Source: Patescibacteria group bacterium
Lineage (GTDB): Bacteria > Patescibacteriota > Minisyncoccia > RBG-13-40-8-A
Assembly: GCA_022705575.1 (NCBI GenBank)
Contig: JAKJED010000003.1
Coordinates: forward strand, 1 to 42,775
Direction: 5' to 3'
Length of the DNA: 42,775 bases
Part shown: one piece after another, positions 1 through 8,894 of the stretch
How the letters are laid out: each line of letters begins with the position of its first letter
Numbering within the stretch: position 1 is the stretch's first letter
Translations under genes and position numbers: made by a program
The notes under the pieces: model-generated
The model's input: the letters and a program-made list of their open reading frames with translations, nothing else
Databases searched by the model: none
What the model was told of the DNA's origin: nothing

Positions 1-1
1 G

Positions 2-109
2 CGAGGCGGTTATGTCAGATTCCGCTTTTTAGATTTGTGTATCAGATTTGGCAAAATGATTTCAAAAGTTTGCGAGGGTTTTAATTCGGGAGAAATTTTT
101 TTTCATTAA
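2..109 (+). CDS. possible 3' end of a truncated upstream gene
   Basis: Frame 2 is open from the window edge to a TAA at 107-109 and would give about 35 residues. The stop sits directly against an intrinsic terminator, as expected for the last gene of a unit. Frame 1 is also open, but only to base 84, so the frame is not certain. I recognise no family in either translation. Confidence 0.25.
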   Translation, partial: RGGYVRFRFLDLCIRFGKMISKVCEGFNSGEIFFH

Positions 110-136
110 ATCGTCTTTTAATTAAGACGATTTTTT
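108..136 (+). terminator. intrinsic terminator of the upstream unit
   Basis: A 10-bp stem (aaatcgtctt / aagacgattt) with a 6-base loop is followed by a T run. It lies between the truncated reading frame at the window edge and the next gene at 153. Confidence 0.75.
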
Positions 137-152
137 GATAAGATAAAGAGAT

Positions 153-800
153 ATGGAAAACTTAGATAAAATTTTTATGAGGTCAAAAACAGAAACAGAC
201 CAAACAAAAGAATTGAGGCCCGAAGAAAACTCTGAGAAATTTCTTGAATTTGAAAAATTAACGCAACCGAACGAAGAGATTATTAAAACAGCGGAAGGTT
301 TGCGTGGTGAGACAGAGGGAGAAAGCATAGAGAACATTTTATCTTTTATTCGAGATAATATTAAAAACATTGAGCTAGAAAAGGAAAACAAGAAAGAATG
401 GAAGAAACTTTTTAATCAACGATCATCGGAAGAAGTTTTGAAAACCAAAGAATCTTACGGATGTACAGATACGGCGGAATTATTTATATCGTTAGCTCGA
501 AAATGTGGCATTCCCGCAAAATTAATTGAAGGCAAAAGAATCGGTAAGTCGGGTACACATACTTGGGTGCAGATATTTAACGAAAACAAATGGATAGATG
601 TTGACCCAACTCAAGGAATTGACGGATTAGGGTTTAAGCCAGAAGAATCTAGGCACGGTCCTTATGCGATAATTTCCGAAAGCATTGGTCCATCAGACAG
701 TTTAATAAGCTCGTGGGAAGATTGGAGAAAAGTAGAAAAAGATTGGGATTACAAGAAAAACACATGGAAAAAAGGCAAAGAACCTAGGCCCTCAACATAA
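153..800 (+). CDS. transglutaminase-like domain protein
   Basis: This 215-residue protein has the core of the transglutaminase-like (PF01841) fold. A cysteine sits in SYGCTDTAELF (Cys104), a histidine in GTHTW (His136) and an aspartate in WIDVDPT (Asp151), in the order and spacing of the catalytic triad. The first 90 residues are charged and helical, and I see no signal peptide or membrane segment, so it is probably cytoplasmic. Bacterial members are peptidases or amide-processing enzymes, and the substrate here cannot be told. The gene stands alone between two terminators, with tgt converging from the other side. The ATG at 153 is the first after the upstream terminator. The fold is well supported and the function is open. 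Confidence 0.85.
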   Translation: MENLDKIFMRSKTETDQTKELRPEENSEKFLEFEKLTQPNEEIIKTAEGLRGETEGESIENILSFIRDNIKNIELEKENKKEWKKLFNQRSSEEVLKTKESYGCTDTAELFISLARKCGIPAKLIEGKRIGKSGTHTWVQIFNENKWIDVDPTQGIDGLGFKPEESRHGPYAIISESIGPSDSLISSWEDWRKVEKDWDYKKNTWKKGKEPRPST

Positions 801-836
801 AATAGATTCTAACATCGTCCACGATGCGGAGCATTT

Positions 837-867
837 AAAAAAATCGGGCTAATGCCCGATTTTTTTA
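837..867. terminator. bidirectional terminator between the transglutaminase gene and tgt
   Basis: The stem atcgggc / gcccgat is flanked by an A run on the left and a T run on the right, so it can end transcription from both sides. It serves two convergent genes, and its right edge touches the tgt stop codon. Confidence 0.8.
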
Positions 868-1974
868 TATTTTCCCCTTTTTAATTTCCTCTTTAATTTT
901 TGCCATTAAATCAATATAGAATTTTAGATTATGAATTGTTGCCAAGCGCTGATATAAAAATTCTCCGGACTTATACAAATGATGTAAATATGCCTTAGAA
1001 TAGTTCTTGCAAGTATTGCAGGAACATTTTTTATCTAACGGGGTAAAATCTGTTGAATATTTTGCTTTACCAATTTGGATTGTTTCGTATTTTAAACCAT
1101 TTTTAAACGCAAACAAATCTCCGTGCCTTGCATGACGCGTTGGAATTACGCAATCAAACATATCAATCCCCTGCTTTACTGATTGAATAATCTGTTCAGG
1201 ATAACCAACGCCCATTAAATAATGCGGTTTATTTTCCGGCAATTTATCGGATAAGAATTTTAGAATTTTAAGCGCTTCGGAAAAAGGCTCACCAACAGAC
1301 ACTCCACCAATAGCAATTCCATCCCATCTTGTTTTTCCTTTAGTGTCCCCTTCGATTCCCATTAATTGATTTAAACTCTTTTCTCTTAAATTATTAAAAA
1401 CCCCTCCCTGCACAATGGGAAATATTAATGGCTTACCTTTTCCCCATTTTTTCATTAAATTAAAACTTCGTTCTGCCCAAAGAGTTGTACGATTTACTGC
1501 CTGCTCAACTCTTTTTTTGTTTTTTGTGTATTCCGGGCATTCATCTAAAACCATACAAATATCCGAACCAATTTGTTTTTGAAATTCCAATGCTTTTTCC
1601 GGAGTTAAAAATATTTTATTGCCGGATTCGGGAATACAAAACTCAACCCCCTTATCGTTTATTTTTAATAATTTAGATAATGAAAAAATCTGATAACCTC
1701 CGGAATCAGTTAAAATCGGACCATTCCAGCCAATTAATCCATGCACTCCTTTAAATTTTTTAATTTTCTCCAAGCCCGGTCTGACCATTAAATGATAAGT
1801 ATTGGAAAGAATTATCGGCACGTCAATCTGTTTTAATTCATCAATGGTCAAACTTTTTACCGCACCGCGAGTTGCGATAGACATGAAAAACGGCGTTTCA
1901 ATTTCGCCGTGTTTCATTTTCAACTTCCCCACTCTTGCTTTAGAAATTTTTGATTTTTTAACAATTTTGAACAT
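865..1974 (-). CDS. tgt: queuine/preQ1 tRNA-ribosyltransferase
   Basis: Tgt exchanges the anticodon-wobble guanine of tRNAs for Asp, Asn, His and Tyr for a queuosine precursor. The 369-residue product has the family's usual length. It carries the base-binding LTDSGGYQ motif (Asp90), the GGVSVGEP loop, the nucleophile motif DMFDCVIPTRHARHG (Asp274), and the zinc site Cys317, Cys319, Cys322 and His348. Its ATG overlaps the rpoD stop by one base, so the two are translationally coupled in the dnaG-rpoD-tgt operon. No other queuosine gene is visible here, so the base may be salvaged or made from genes elsewhere. Confidence 0.97.
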   Translation of the reverse strand: MFKIVKKSKISKARVGKLKMKHGEIETPFFMSIATRGAVKSLTIDELKQIDVPIILSNTYHLMVRPGLEKIKKFKGVHGLIGWNGPILTDSGGYQIFSLSKLLKINDKGVEFCIPESGNKIFLTPEKALEFQKQIGSDICMVLDECPEYTKNKKRVEQAVNRTTLWAERSFNLMKKWGKGKPLIFPIVQGGVFNNLREKSLNQLMGIEGDTKGKTRWDGIAIGGVSVGEPFSEALKILKFLSDKLPENKPHYLMGVGYPEQIIQSVKQGIDMFDCVIPTRHARHGDLFAFKNGLKYETIQIGKAKYSTDFTPLDKKCSCNTCKNYSKAYLHHLYKSGEFLYQRLATIHNLKFYIDLMAKIKEEIKKGKI

Positions 1975-3197
1975 TAGTATTCTTCCAATTTTTTTAATTT
2001 ATGATGCTCGCGGATACGCTGAAGTGCTTTTGCTTCAATCTGACGAATTCTTTCGCGCGTAACTTTAAATTCCGCACCTACTTCTTCAAGCGTATGCTGA
2101 ATACCGTCTTTCAACCCAAATCTCATTTCTAAAATCTGTTGCTCTCTTTCCTGCAAATCAACTAAAATTTCCTGAAGCCAATCACGAAGTAATCTTTGCG
2201 CTGCAATATTGTGTGGCATAATTGTTTTTTCGTCTTCAATAAAATCACCAAGAATACTGTCTTCTTCGTCTTCTCCGACCGGAGTTTCCAGCGAAACTGT
2301 TTCTTGCGAAATTTTAATAATATGCCTAACTTTTTCCACATCAACATCCATTTCTGCGGCAATTTCTTCGGGCATTGGATCTCTGCCTAAATCCTGCAAT
2401 AATCTTCTACGTACTTGATTGAATTTTGAAATTGTTTCAACCATATGTACAGGAATTCTTACTGTTCTTGATTGGTCAGCTAAAGCGCGCGTAATTGCCT
2501 GTCTTATCCACCAAGTCGCATATGTAGAAAACTTATATCCTCTTTTATAATCAAATTTTTCTATTGCCCTGAACAATCCAATATTTCCCTCTTGAATTAA
2601 ATCCAGTAAAGTTAAATGCGGACTTCTGCCAACATATCTTTTTGCTAAATTAACAACCAAACGCAAATTTGCTTTGGTAAGTTTTTCTCTTGCCTCTTCA
2701 TCTCCTCTTAAAATTCTTTTTGCCAATTCCACTTCTTCGTCACCGGAAATTAATTCTGTCTTACCAATTTCTTTTAAATACATCTGCACTGAATCAATTC
2801 CTTCTAATTCTTCTAATAATTTTTTTGTTTTTTTAGGTTTCTTACCGATTATTGTTTTATTTTCGTTTTCATTAAATAATTTTTTGTTATCGGGAATAAA
2901 ATCAATATATTCTTTTTTCTCTAAAATCTGTACATGTGCGTCTTTTAATTTATCAAAAAGATTTTCAATTCCGGCAATGTCTTTTTCCAAATGCGGAACT
3001 GCTTTGATTATTTCCTGCTCGGTAATAAAACCTCTCCCTCGCGATTGTTGAATTAATTTTTGAATAATTTCATCGGTAAATAATCTGCCCGCAACGTCTT
3101 GCGACTTACTCGACTTACGATAGCAAGCGGATGTTTTGTGATTACGTTTTTTTGTTTTTCCTGACAAAAGCTTTCGGCGGGTTTTCTTTTTTTTCAT
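1974..3197 (-). CDS. rpoD: RNA polymerase primary sigma factor (sigma-70)
   Basis: This is the housekeeping sigma factor that directs RNA polymerase to -10/-35 promoters. The 407 residues hold a basic N-terminus, a region 1.1-like helical segment (about 40-100), region 1.2 ([17 protein letters not shown]), region 2 with [14 protein letters not shown], region 3, and the region 4 helix-turn-helix ending [17 protein letters not shown]. The long non-conserved insert of proteobacterial RpoD between 1.2 and 2 is absent. It sits 28 bases after dnaG and overlaps tgt. Many promoters in this window match its expected TTGACA/TATAAT consensus. The first 30 residues are lysine-rich and family-atypical. 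Confidence 0.97.
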   Translation of the reverse strand: MKKKKTRRKLLSGKTKKRNHKTSACYRKSSKSQDVAGRLFTDEIIQKLIQQSRGRGFITEQEIIKAVPHLEKDIAGIENLFDKLKDAHVQILEKKEYIDFIPDNKKLFNENENKTIIGKKPKKTKKLLEELEGIDSVQMYLKEIGKTELISGDEEVELAKRILRGDEEAREKLTKANLRLVVNLAKRYVGRSPHLTLLDLIQEGNIGLFRAIEKFDYKRGYKFSTYATWWIRQAITRALADQSRTVRIPVHMVETISKFNQVRRRLLQDLGRDPMPEEIAAEMDVDVEKVRHIIKISQETVSLETPVGEDEEDSILGDFIEDEKTIMPHNIAAQRLLRDWLQEILVDLQEREQQILEMRFGLKDGIQHTLEEVGAEFKVTRERIRQIEAKALQRIREHHKLKKLEEY

Positions 3198-3225
3198 AAT
3201 TTTATTACTTGTTTCTTATTATTTG

Positions 3226-5007
3226 TTAATTGTTGGTTATTTCGCTTAATTCTTCTGCTAATTTACAAAATTTCTCGTTTAATTTTTGAAGCTTTTCTTT
3301 GTCTTTTTCCTTCGCAGGTAAACCATCTTTAGGTTGATTTTCAAGTTCTTTAATGTCTAAACTTATTTGAATTAATTTTTCTTTTAGATGATTCTTTTTT
3401 AATTCTTGAATACAAAAATCCATTTCTTTCAAAACCTCCGCCTCCTCTATATTGAGATGTTCTACTTTAAAAATCAAATAATCTGCCAAAAACTTATCTT
3501 CTTTGGATTCAATCTTATTTGTTTTAACGCTTTTGACAAATTTTTTCAATTCTTCAGTATTTAAAAGCGATTCGTAAAAATTTTTATTTAAATATTCTAA
3601 ATGCTCGGGATATTTTAAAACCAATCCCAATAAAATTTCCTCTAACTCTTTGATTCTCGACCTTTCGGCAAAATGCTCTGAAGGCATTTCTTTGCCTTCT
3701 TCCCTATCTTTAATTCTACGCAATGCTTCAATTAATATTTTTTCTTCAATTTTTAATTTTGACGCCAAAACCTGAAGCCAATGCGCTTGCTCCACTACGT
3801 TAACAATATTTTTTATCGGCACCAATAATTCTTTGGTAATTTCTCTTTTATCATCTATGCTTAAATTCTCTTTTTTGTATTTATTAAATGCGTTTTCAAA
3901 ATAAAAATCAACTATTGGCTTTGAATTTTCCAAAATTTTACCCCATTTTTCCGGACTTTGTTTGATAATTTCTGCAGGATCTTTTTCTGCTTCAGGCAAA
4001 ATGGCAATTTTAACATTAAATTCATATTGTTGTGCCAAACCAATCGCTCTTTTAGTCGCACCTTCTCCCCCGGTATCAGCATCAAAAGAAAACAATAAAT
4101 TTTCGGTATATCTTTTTAATGTTTGCAAATGATCTGCGGTTAATGCGGTTCCAGACACAGCAACTGCGTTTTTACACCCTGCCTGATGGCACATAATCAG
4201 GTCCATCTGCCCTTCAACCGCAACACATTGATTTTGTTTACGGATTTCTGTTTTTGCTTTGTCTAAACCGTAAATAATATGACTTTTATTATAAATCAAT
4301 GTTTCAGGAGTATTAACATATTTTCCTCCGACGTAATAGTCGGAGCCCCGACCAAGTTGCGTCGGGGCAGACTCAAAAATTCTTCCGGTGAATCCAACAA
4401 CCTGTCCGTTTAAATCGCATAATGGAAACATGATTCTGCTTCTAAATCTATCAAAATATCTGTTTTCATTCTCTTTTTTTATAATCAATCCAGCTTTTTC
4501 AATATCCTGAACCTTATAACCAATCTCTGTTAGATGGCAAAGTAAACCATCCCACAAATTATTTGAATAGCCAATTTTGAATTCTTTGATTGTTTCAGGT
4601 TTTAACCCTCTATTTTTAATATACTCTAACGCCGGCTTATTTGCTTCAAGTTGTTTTTGAAAATATTCTACTGCTTCATCGCAGATTTCAAATAAAATAT
4701 TCCTTTGACTGCGAATTTGCGGATCTTCTCTTTTTAAAACAACTCCTGCTTTTTTTGCTAAAATCCTTAATGCTTCAGGAAACTCTATTCCTTCAATTTT
4801 CTGCACGAAAGAAAAAATATCTCCGCCGATATTACAGGAAAAACAATGCCAAATCTGCTTTGATGGAGAGACAAAAAAAGAAGGATTCTTTTCCTTATGA
4901 AATGGGCAAGGTGCTTTATAGTCCTTGCCTGCTTTTTTAAGTTTGATATATCCTTCAATTACTTCAACCACATCCAACCTAGATTTTATTTCATCGATTG
5001 GGCTCAT
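3226..5007 (-). CDS. dnaG: DNA primase
   Basis: DnaG makes RNA primers for replication. The 593-residue product starts with the CHC2 zinc ribbon (CPFHKEKNPSFFVSPSKQ, then WHCFSC), followed by the catalytic core with KSHIIYGLDKA and the TOPRIM acidic motif VAVEGQMDLIMCHQ, then DADTGGEGA. The C-terminal half is a divergent, helical DnaB-binding region. Between GFTGRIFE and KYVNTPET there are about 16 extra residues (SAPTQLGRGSDYYVGG) encoded almost wholly by two DNA palindromes. The gene heads the dnaG-rpoD-tgt operon. Its promoter's -10 box lies 6 bases before the ATG, so the message is probably leaderless. Confidence 0.97.
   Translation of the reverse strand: MSPIDEIKSRLDVVEVIEGYIKLKKAGKDYKAPCPFHKEKNPSFFVSPSKQIWHCFSCNIGGDIFSFVQKIEGIEFPEALRILAKKAGVVLKREDPQIRSQRNILFEICDEAVEYFQKQLEANKPALEYIKNRGLKPETIKEFKIGYSNNLWDGLLCHLTEIGYKVQDIEKAGLIIKKENENRYFDRFRSRIMFPLCDLNGQVVGFTGRIFESAPTQLGRGSDYYVGGKYVNTPETLIYNKSHIIYGLDKAKTEIRKQNQCVAVEGQMDLIMCHQAGCKNAVAVSGTALTADHLQTLKRYTENLLFSFDADTGGEGATKRAIGLAQQYEFNVKIAILPEAEKDPAEIIKQSPEKWGKILENSKPIVDFYFENAFNKYKKENLSIDDKREITKELLVPIKNIVNVVEQAHWLQVLASKLKIEEKILIEALRRIKDREEGKEMPSEHFAERSRIKELEEILLGLVLKYPEHLEYLNKNFYESLLNTEELKKFVKSVKTNKIESKEDKFLADYLIFKVEHLNIEEAEVLKEMDFCIQELKKNHLKEKLIQISLDIKELENQPKDGLPAKEKDKEKLQKLNEKFCKLAEELSEITNN
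4326..4368. repeat. two adjacent palindromes inside dnaG
   Basis: CTCCGAC-N6-GTCGGAG (4326-4345) abuts GCCCCGAC-N8-GTCGGGGC (4345-4368). They lie in frame in dnaG and encode most of the 16-residue insert between the core motifs. The first has the same 7-bp stem as two hairpins in the 23S gene (34463-34481 and 35642-35662). Confidence 0.8.
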
Positions 5008-5013
5008 GGTTTA

Positions 5014-5042
5014 ATCATAATTCTCATTTATGTTTTAGTCAA
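5014..5042 (-). promoter_or_regulatory. dnaG promoter
   Basis: On the minus strand TTGACT (5037-5042) and TATGAT (5014-5019) are separated by 17 bases. Only six bases (5008-5013) separate the -10 box from the dnaG ATG, so transcription should begin at or next to the start codon. Confidence 0.75.
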
Positions 5043-5047
5043 ATAAA

Positions 5048-5075
5048 AAAACAGCGGAGCATTTTCCGTCGTTTT
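5048..5075 (-). terminator. terminator after the DedA gene
   Basis: An 11-bp stem with one mismatch and one wobble pair (aaaacgacgga / tccgctgtttt on the minus strand) ends in a run of eight T. It closes the C39-DedA unit just upstream of the dnaG promoter. Confidence 0.65.
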
Positions 5076-5109
5076 AATTTTTAAATATATTGTTTTTTAT
5101 ACATAAAAT

Positions 5110-5733
5110 TTAATCTTTTGGCAATGGTGCCGATGATTTTTTGTTTTTTCGCGATTTTAAGATATGTACAATATTCGGCAATAAAGAAACAATAATAATT
5201 AACAATACTATTGGCAAAAGATATTTATCAATATTCGGAATTATATTTCCTAAAAAATAACCAAGCAGAGAAACTCCGATTGTCCACAATGCTCCGCCAA
5301 TAACATTAAAACTCAAAAATGTTTTATAATGCATTGTGCCCACTCCCGCTAAAATCGGTGTAAAAGTCCGAACAATCGGCACAAATCTTGCCAAGACAAT
5401 TGCTTTTGCGCCATGTTTTTTAAAAAATTCTTCTGCTTTATTAATATTATCTTTTTTGAATAAAAATGAATCTTCTTTAATAAAAATTTTATTGCCAGTT
5501 TTTTTACCAAACCAATAACCAACGCTATCCCCTAAAACCGCACCAATAAAAGTTAATCCCATCAAAATCCAAATATTTAAAAATCCCTGCGAAGCTAAAA
5601 AACCAGCAGTAAAAAGCAAACTGTCTCCGGGAAGAAAAAATCCAATTAATAAACCCGATTCGGCAAAAATAATGCCGAATAATCCTATATATCCTGCTGT
5701 TTTTATTAATTCTATTAAATCAAATCCGAACAT
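5110..5733 (-). CDS. DedA family (SNARE-associated) membrane protein
   Basis: This 207-residue integral membrane protein of the DedA/VTT family (PF09335) has the family hallmarks: an early re-entrant GYIGLFGIIFAESGLLIGFFLPGD, GAVLGDSVGYWFGKKTG, and the arginine-bearing FFKKHGAKAIVLARFVPIVRTFTPILAGVG. Four to five hydrophobic segments are seen. Characterised DedA proteins act in membrane homeostasis and several are lipid scramblases or undecaprenyl-phosphate recyclers. The precise activity here is inferred only at family level. It follows the C39-like gene by 8 bases and precedes a terminator, so the two form a short envelope unit. Confidence 0.93.
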   Translation of the reverse strand: MFGFDLIELIKTAGYIGLFGIIFAESGLLIGFFLPGDSLLFTAGFLASQGFLNIWILMGLTFIGAVLGDSVGYWFGKKTGNKIFIKEDSFLFKKDNINKAEEFFKKHGAKAIVLARFVPIVRTFTPILAGVGTMHYKTFLSFNVIGGALWTIGVSLLGYFLGNIIPNIDKYLLPIVLLIIIVSLLPNIVHILKSRKNKKSSAPLPKD

Positions 5734-5741
5734 AAATTATT

Positions 5742-6464
5742 TTATTTTTTACTTGTAAAAATTACGCGAGCTGGACCATTTGTTGTATTGGTAACATAAA
5801 TATAATCATGCAAAGAATTCATAAATAAATCATATTCGTAACGATAATTTGTGCCGTTTTTTTGGTCACCATCGTCATGAACAATAAATTCTCTTGTTGT
5901 ATCGTCATATCCGACAACAACCATCATATGATAATACGAACCGTTTATTGCAAAAGGGATATTCGGGTTTTTTAAATCAAATCCATAATGCAAAGAAATA
6001 ACCGGCTGTTTATTAATAATTTGATTTTTAATATTTCTAATTGTTGGATCGGTTTTTATTTCCGCATTATATGATAAAACATTTTTAATAATTTCTGCTG
6101 TTCTAACTGCATCAGAATTATGATTAGAACCATAAATTTTATTCTGATAATCAAATAATTTTTGCATAACGCTTTTTGCTTCCGCAACACTAACCGAATT
6201 TATCCCTAAATAATATTTTTCTACCATTGCCATACTTGCCTCCTCACAAGCATTTTTCCAATTTCCAGAAAATTTTCCGTCTGGCGCTTCATTAATATAA
6301 GGAACATCTAAAATCAGTTGTTTAGGAGCATAGAAACTAGTTATTGAATTTAATAACATGGCCTGATTTTCCGTACTATAAATTTCTATTTTTGATAATA
6401 AAAATCGGGTTATTCCAACCGAAATTAATAAAAATATACAAAAAAATAATATTTTTTTTGCCAT
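5742..6464 (-). CDS. membrane-anchored C39-like cysteine peptidase domain protein
   Basis: The 240-residue product has one N-terminal hydrophobic helix (about 4-24), which acts as a signal anchor, and then a papain-like peptidase_C39_2 domain outside the membrane. Cys73 in NWKNACEEASMAM, His179 in SYYHMMVVVGYDD and Asp197 in IVHDDGD fit the triad. The motif VPYINEAPDG before the cysteine is typical of this family. Such proteins are probable wall or peptide hydrolases. It is cotranscribed with the DedA gene. A plausible -10 (TATAGT) lies 7 bases before the ATG. The substrate is unknown. Confidence 0.85.
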   Translation of the reverse strand: MAKKILFFCIFLLISVGITRFLLSKIEIYSTENQAMLLNSITSFYAPKQLILDVPYINEAPDGKFSGNWKNACEEASMAMVEKYYLGINSVSVAEAKSVMQKLFDYQNKIYGSNHNSDAVRTAEIIKNVLSYNAEIKTDPTIRNIKNQIINKQPVISLHYGFDLKNPNIPFAINGSYYHMMVVVGYDDTTREFIVHDDGDQKNGTNYRYEYDLFMNSLHDYIYVTNTTNGPARVIFTSKK

Positions 6465-6554
6465 TTTTAAAACTATATTTTAATCTTATCAGCTAAATTG
6501 TTGATTATGGAATAAGATTAATTATTAATTAACAATCTGATTTTGTTTGTTTGA

Positions 6555-7463
6555 TTATACGAATAAATTTTTCGGATATATTTTGTTTTGTATCAATTTA
6601 TCTAATTTTTCCTTAACGCCGACAGCGTCTTCTTTGTATGTCACACCAAACCACTCACTACTGCTTTGTATTGCTTTAAATTGTGCTTCATTATTTTTTA
6701 TCATGTCCGCGAATAACGCAGGAAGAAAAAATTCTCCCTTTAATTCGTCTTGATTCAATTTTAAAAAATCTGAAAATTTCTGTTCAAGTTTATTAAAAAC
6801 AACATTATGAACACCCCACATATTCATCGAAACCTGATCATCGTCCTTAAATGTTAATTCTTTGTTTTCCGTATTTCTGCCAACAATTTCTTTTTTGTTA
6901 TTTTTAATGACATCAACCATTTCTTCAATCATTTCCAAATACCCATTTTTAACAGAACAAACCCCTCTTTTTACTGTTCCGTTATCACTTAAAACATTTT
7001 TTAGTTTATATGTTATAATACAATATTTTTCTTCTGAACATTCTTGATTTAAAAATTTATAAGCCAAATTAAAAGATTCCCGACCATAAAAATCGTCACC
7101 ATTGATTATCAGAAACGGTTCCCGAATAATATCTTTAGCCATAAGCATAGCATGTACGGTCCCCCATGGTTTGGTTCTTTGAGAATTAATTTTATACCAT
7201 TCAGGAATCTTATCCAATGATTGAAATACATAATCAATATCTATCTTGTTTTGATATTTGGAAATAAAAATCTCTTTAAACGCCTGCTCCATATCCGGCC
7301 TAATAATAAAAATAAATTTATTAAAACCGGCTAACCTTGCATCATAAATCGAATAATCTATGATTGTTTCTCCATTGGGACCAAATTTTTCCATTTGTTT
7401 TAATCCGCCATATCTACTTCCCATTCCTGCCGCTAATATTAAAAGTGTTATTTTTTTGTTCAT
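6555..7463 (-). CDS. sugar-phosphate nucleotidyltransferase
   Basis: The 302-residue protein is a GT-A fold NTP transferase (PF00483-like). It starts with the nucleotide-binding signature LLILAAGMGSRYGGLKQMEK and has the divalent-metal motif LIINGDDFYG near residue 120. Enzymes of this type activate a sugar 1-phosphate with UTP, GTP, CTP or dTTP, but I cannot assign the substrate. The length is in the normal range, and GPNGETIIDYSIYDA matches the family's sugar-proximal loop. It has its own short upstream region and converges on nothing. It may feed surface glycans or wall precursors. Confidence 0.88.
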   Translation of the reverse strand: MNKKITLLILAAGMGSRYGGLKQMEKFGPNGETIIDYSIYDARLAGFNKFIFIIRPDMEQAFKEIFISKYQNKIDIDYVFQSLDKIPEWYKINSQRTKPWGTVHAMLMAKDIIREPFLIINGDDFYGRESFNLAYKFLNQECSEEKYCIITYKLKNVLSDNGTVKRGVCSVKNGYLEMIEEMVDVIKNNKKEIVGRNTENKELTFKDDDQVSMNMWGVHNVVFNKLEQKFSDFLKLNQDELKGEFFLPALFADMIKNNEAQFKAIQSSSEWFGVTYKEDAVGVKEKLDKLIQNKIYPKNLFV

Positions 7464-7533
7464 ATAAATTTAATTTTACTTGCGTTCGTTTTAACAAACC
7501 GCATTCTGCTGAAGCCGACCCATGACGAGGCAA

Positions 7534-7622
7534 TGGCGGAGAGGGCGGGATTTGAACCCGCGAACCTCTTACGAAGTTACGACTTTCCAGGCCGTTCCGT
7601 TAAACCGCTCCGGCACCTCTCC
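7534..7622 (-). tRNA. tRNA-Ser(GGA), CCA encoded
   Basis: The acceptor stem GGAGAGG pairs with CCTCTCC. The anticodon loop CTGGAAA gives GGA, which reads UCC and UCU. A class II long variable arm with a TTCG loop and the T-arm GTTCAAATC follow. The discriminator is G and the 3' CCA is encoded at 7534-7536 on the plus strand. Confidence 0.96.
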
Positions 7623-7635
7623 AAAATTCATTAAT

Positions 7636-7914
7636 CTATTTATCTGTCATTATTCCGGATAATTTTTCTTTTATTTTTTGCACATCTTGATCGCTCAATG
7701 GATCGGTTTGATTATTTTTCAATTCTGTCAGTTCTTTTTTCAATTCTTCAATATTTATTGAACCATCTTTCAGAGATTTGCCAAAAACACCTTTAATATA
7801 ATTTTTCTCTTGACTGGTTAAATTCGGAATATGTTCCAATGTTTTTTCGAATTCTATTTTGCGAATTTTTTTGGCGCTATTGTCTATACCAAAAAGCGCT
7901 TGTATAATTCCCAT
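7636..7914 (-). CDS. hypothetical 92-residue protein
   Basis: I do not recognise this small protein. It is mostly charged helix with no membrane segment. The stretch SLKDGSINIEELKKEL resembles an EF-hand loop, but it lacks the full run of calcium ligands, so I do not call it one. It lies 14 bases after htpX on the same strand and is followed at once by tRNA-Ser, so it is probably the last protein gene of the htpX transcript. The start ATG gives MGIIQALFGID. Confidence 0.7.
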   Translation of the reverse strand: MGIIQALFGIDNSAKKIRKIEFEKTLEHIPNLTSQEKNYIKGVFGKSLKDGSINIEELKKELTELKNNQTDPLSDQDVQKIKEKLSGIMTDK

Positions 7915-7928
7915 AAATTTATAAATTT

Positions 7929-8813
7929 TTAATTATTATTTAGACCCCTTAATCTTTTTACCCTCTCTTCTATTGGAGGGTGAGTTGAAAAAAATCCTTT
8001 ATTTCTAAATGGATTACTAATATATAAATGCGCCACTGCTTTATGCGCCTTTTTTATTGGTGTTGGATTTTGAGAAATTTTTTCTAATGCGCTTGCAAGT
8101 CCTTCGGGATATCGAGTTAATAATGCGCCTGATGCATCAGCTAAATATTCTCTTTTTCGTGAAATTGCTAATTGAATTAATTTTGAAATAATCGGCGACA
8201 ATACAATAAACACCAAGCCAACAATCATTAAAATTGCTCCAATTTGTCCGCCCTCACTATTGTCGCTTTTTCTTTTGCCAAACACTCTACCCCTAATAAA
8301 CATATCGGATATTAAAGAAATTGCACCAACCAAAACTACAACAATTGTCTGCAATAAAATATCGCGATTACCAATATGACTTAATTCGTGGGCAATTACT
8401 CCTTCTAATTCGGTTTTATTCAAAATCTCTAACAAACCAGTAGTTACTGCTACAACCGCATTTTTGGAATTTCTGCCGGTTGCAAAAGCATTTGGCGAAG
8501 AATCATTAATAATATAAATTTTCGGCAAGGGCAAACCAGCGGTGATACAAAGATTTTCAACAAGATGATATAATTCCGGCGCTTGATCATGTTCTATCTG
8601 TCTTGCCCCGGAAATTCCCAAAACAACTTTATCGGAAAACCAATAACTGAAAAATGACATAAAAATACTAATAAAAACAGCAACAAACAAAATTGATTGA
8701 TCTTTAAAATAATAACTTAAAAACCAACCAAGTCCAATAATGACGATAAAAAACACACTGAATAAAATCCATGTTCTTCTGATATTTGCTCCAATATGCG
8801 TATATAATGTCAT
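7929..8813 (-). CDS. htpX: HtpX family membrane zinc metalloprotease
   Basis: HtpX is a membrane protease that removes misfolded membrane proteins. The 294-residue product has two N-terminal membrane helices (about 15-35 and 40-58), the zinc-binding HELSH motif (142-146), two further helices and a third zinc ligand in the segment KREYLADASGALLTRYP. The conserved NDSSPNAFATGR precedes the active site. The length is standard. The gene lies downstream of lemA, separated by a terminator, with its own promoter whose -10 box is six bases before the ATG. The lemA-htpX pairing is common in bacteria. Confidence 0.96.
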   Translation of the reverse strand: MTLYTHIGANIRRTWILFSVFFIVIIGLGWFLSYYFKDQSILFVAVFISIFMSFFSYWFSDKVVLGISGARQIEHDQAPELYHLVENLCITAGLPLPKIYIINDSSPNAFATGRNSKNAVVAVTTGLLEILNKTELEGVIAHELSHIGNRDILLQTIVVVLVGAISLISDMFIRGRVFGKRKSDNSEGGQIGAILMIVGLVFIVLSPIISKLIQLAISRKREYLADASGALLTRYPEGLASALEKISQNPTPIKKAHKAVAHLYISNPFRNKGFFSTHPPIEERVKRLRGLNNN

Positions 8814-8819
8814 AAGTTT

Positions 8820-8848
8820 ATATTATCTTAATTTTAATATTTTGTAAA
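8820..8848 (-). promoter_or_regulatory. htpX promoter
   Basis: TTTACA (8843-8848) and TAATAT (8820-8825) on the minus strand have a 17-base spacer. Six bases follow before the ATG, which predicts a leaderless mRNA. Confidence 0.7.
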
Positions 8849-8853
8849 TTAAA

Positions 8854-8880
8854 AATGTCCCGCTTCTGACGCGGGACATT
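8854..8880 (-). terminator. lemA terminator
   Basis: A 10-bp perfect stem (aatgtcccgc / gcgggacatt) with a 7-base loop is followed on the minus strand by a T run. It separates lemA from htpX, so the two are not one simple operon. Confidence 0.8.
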
Positions 8881-8894
8881 TTACATAAATCAAT

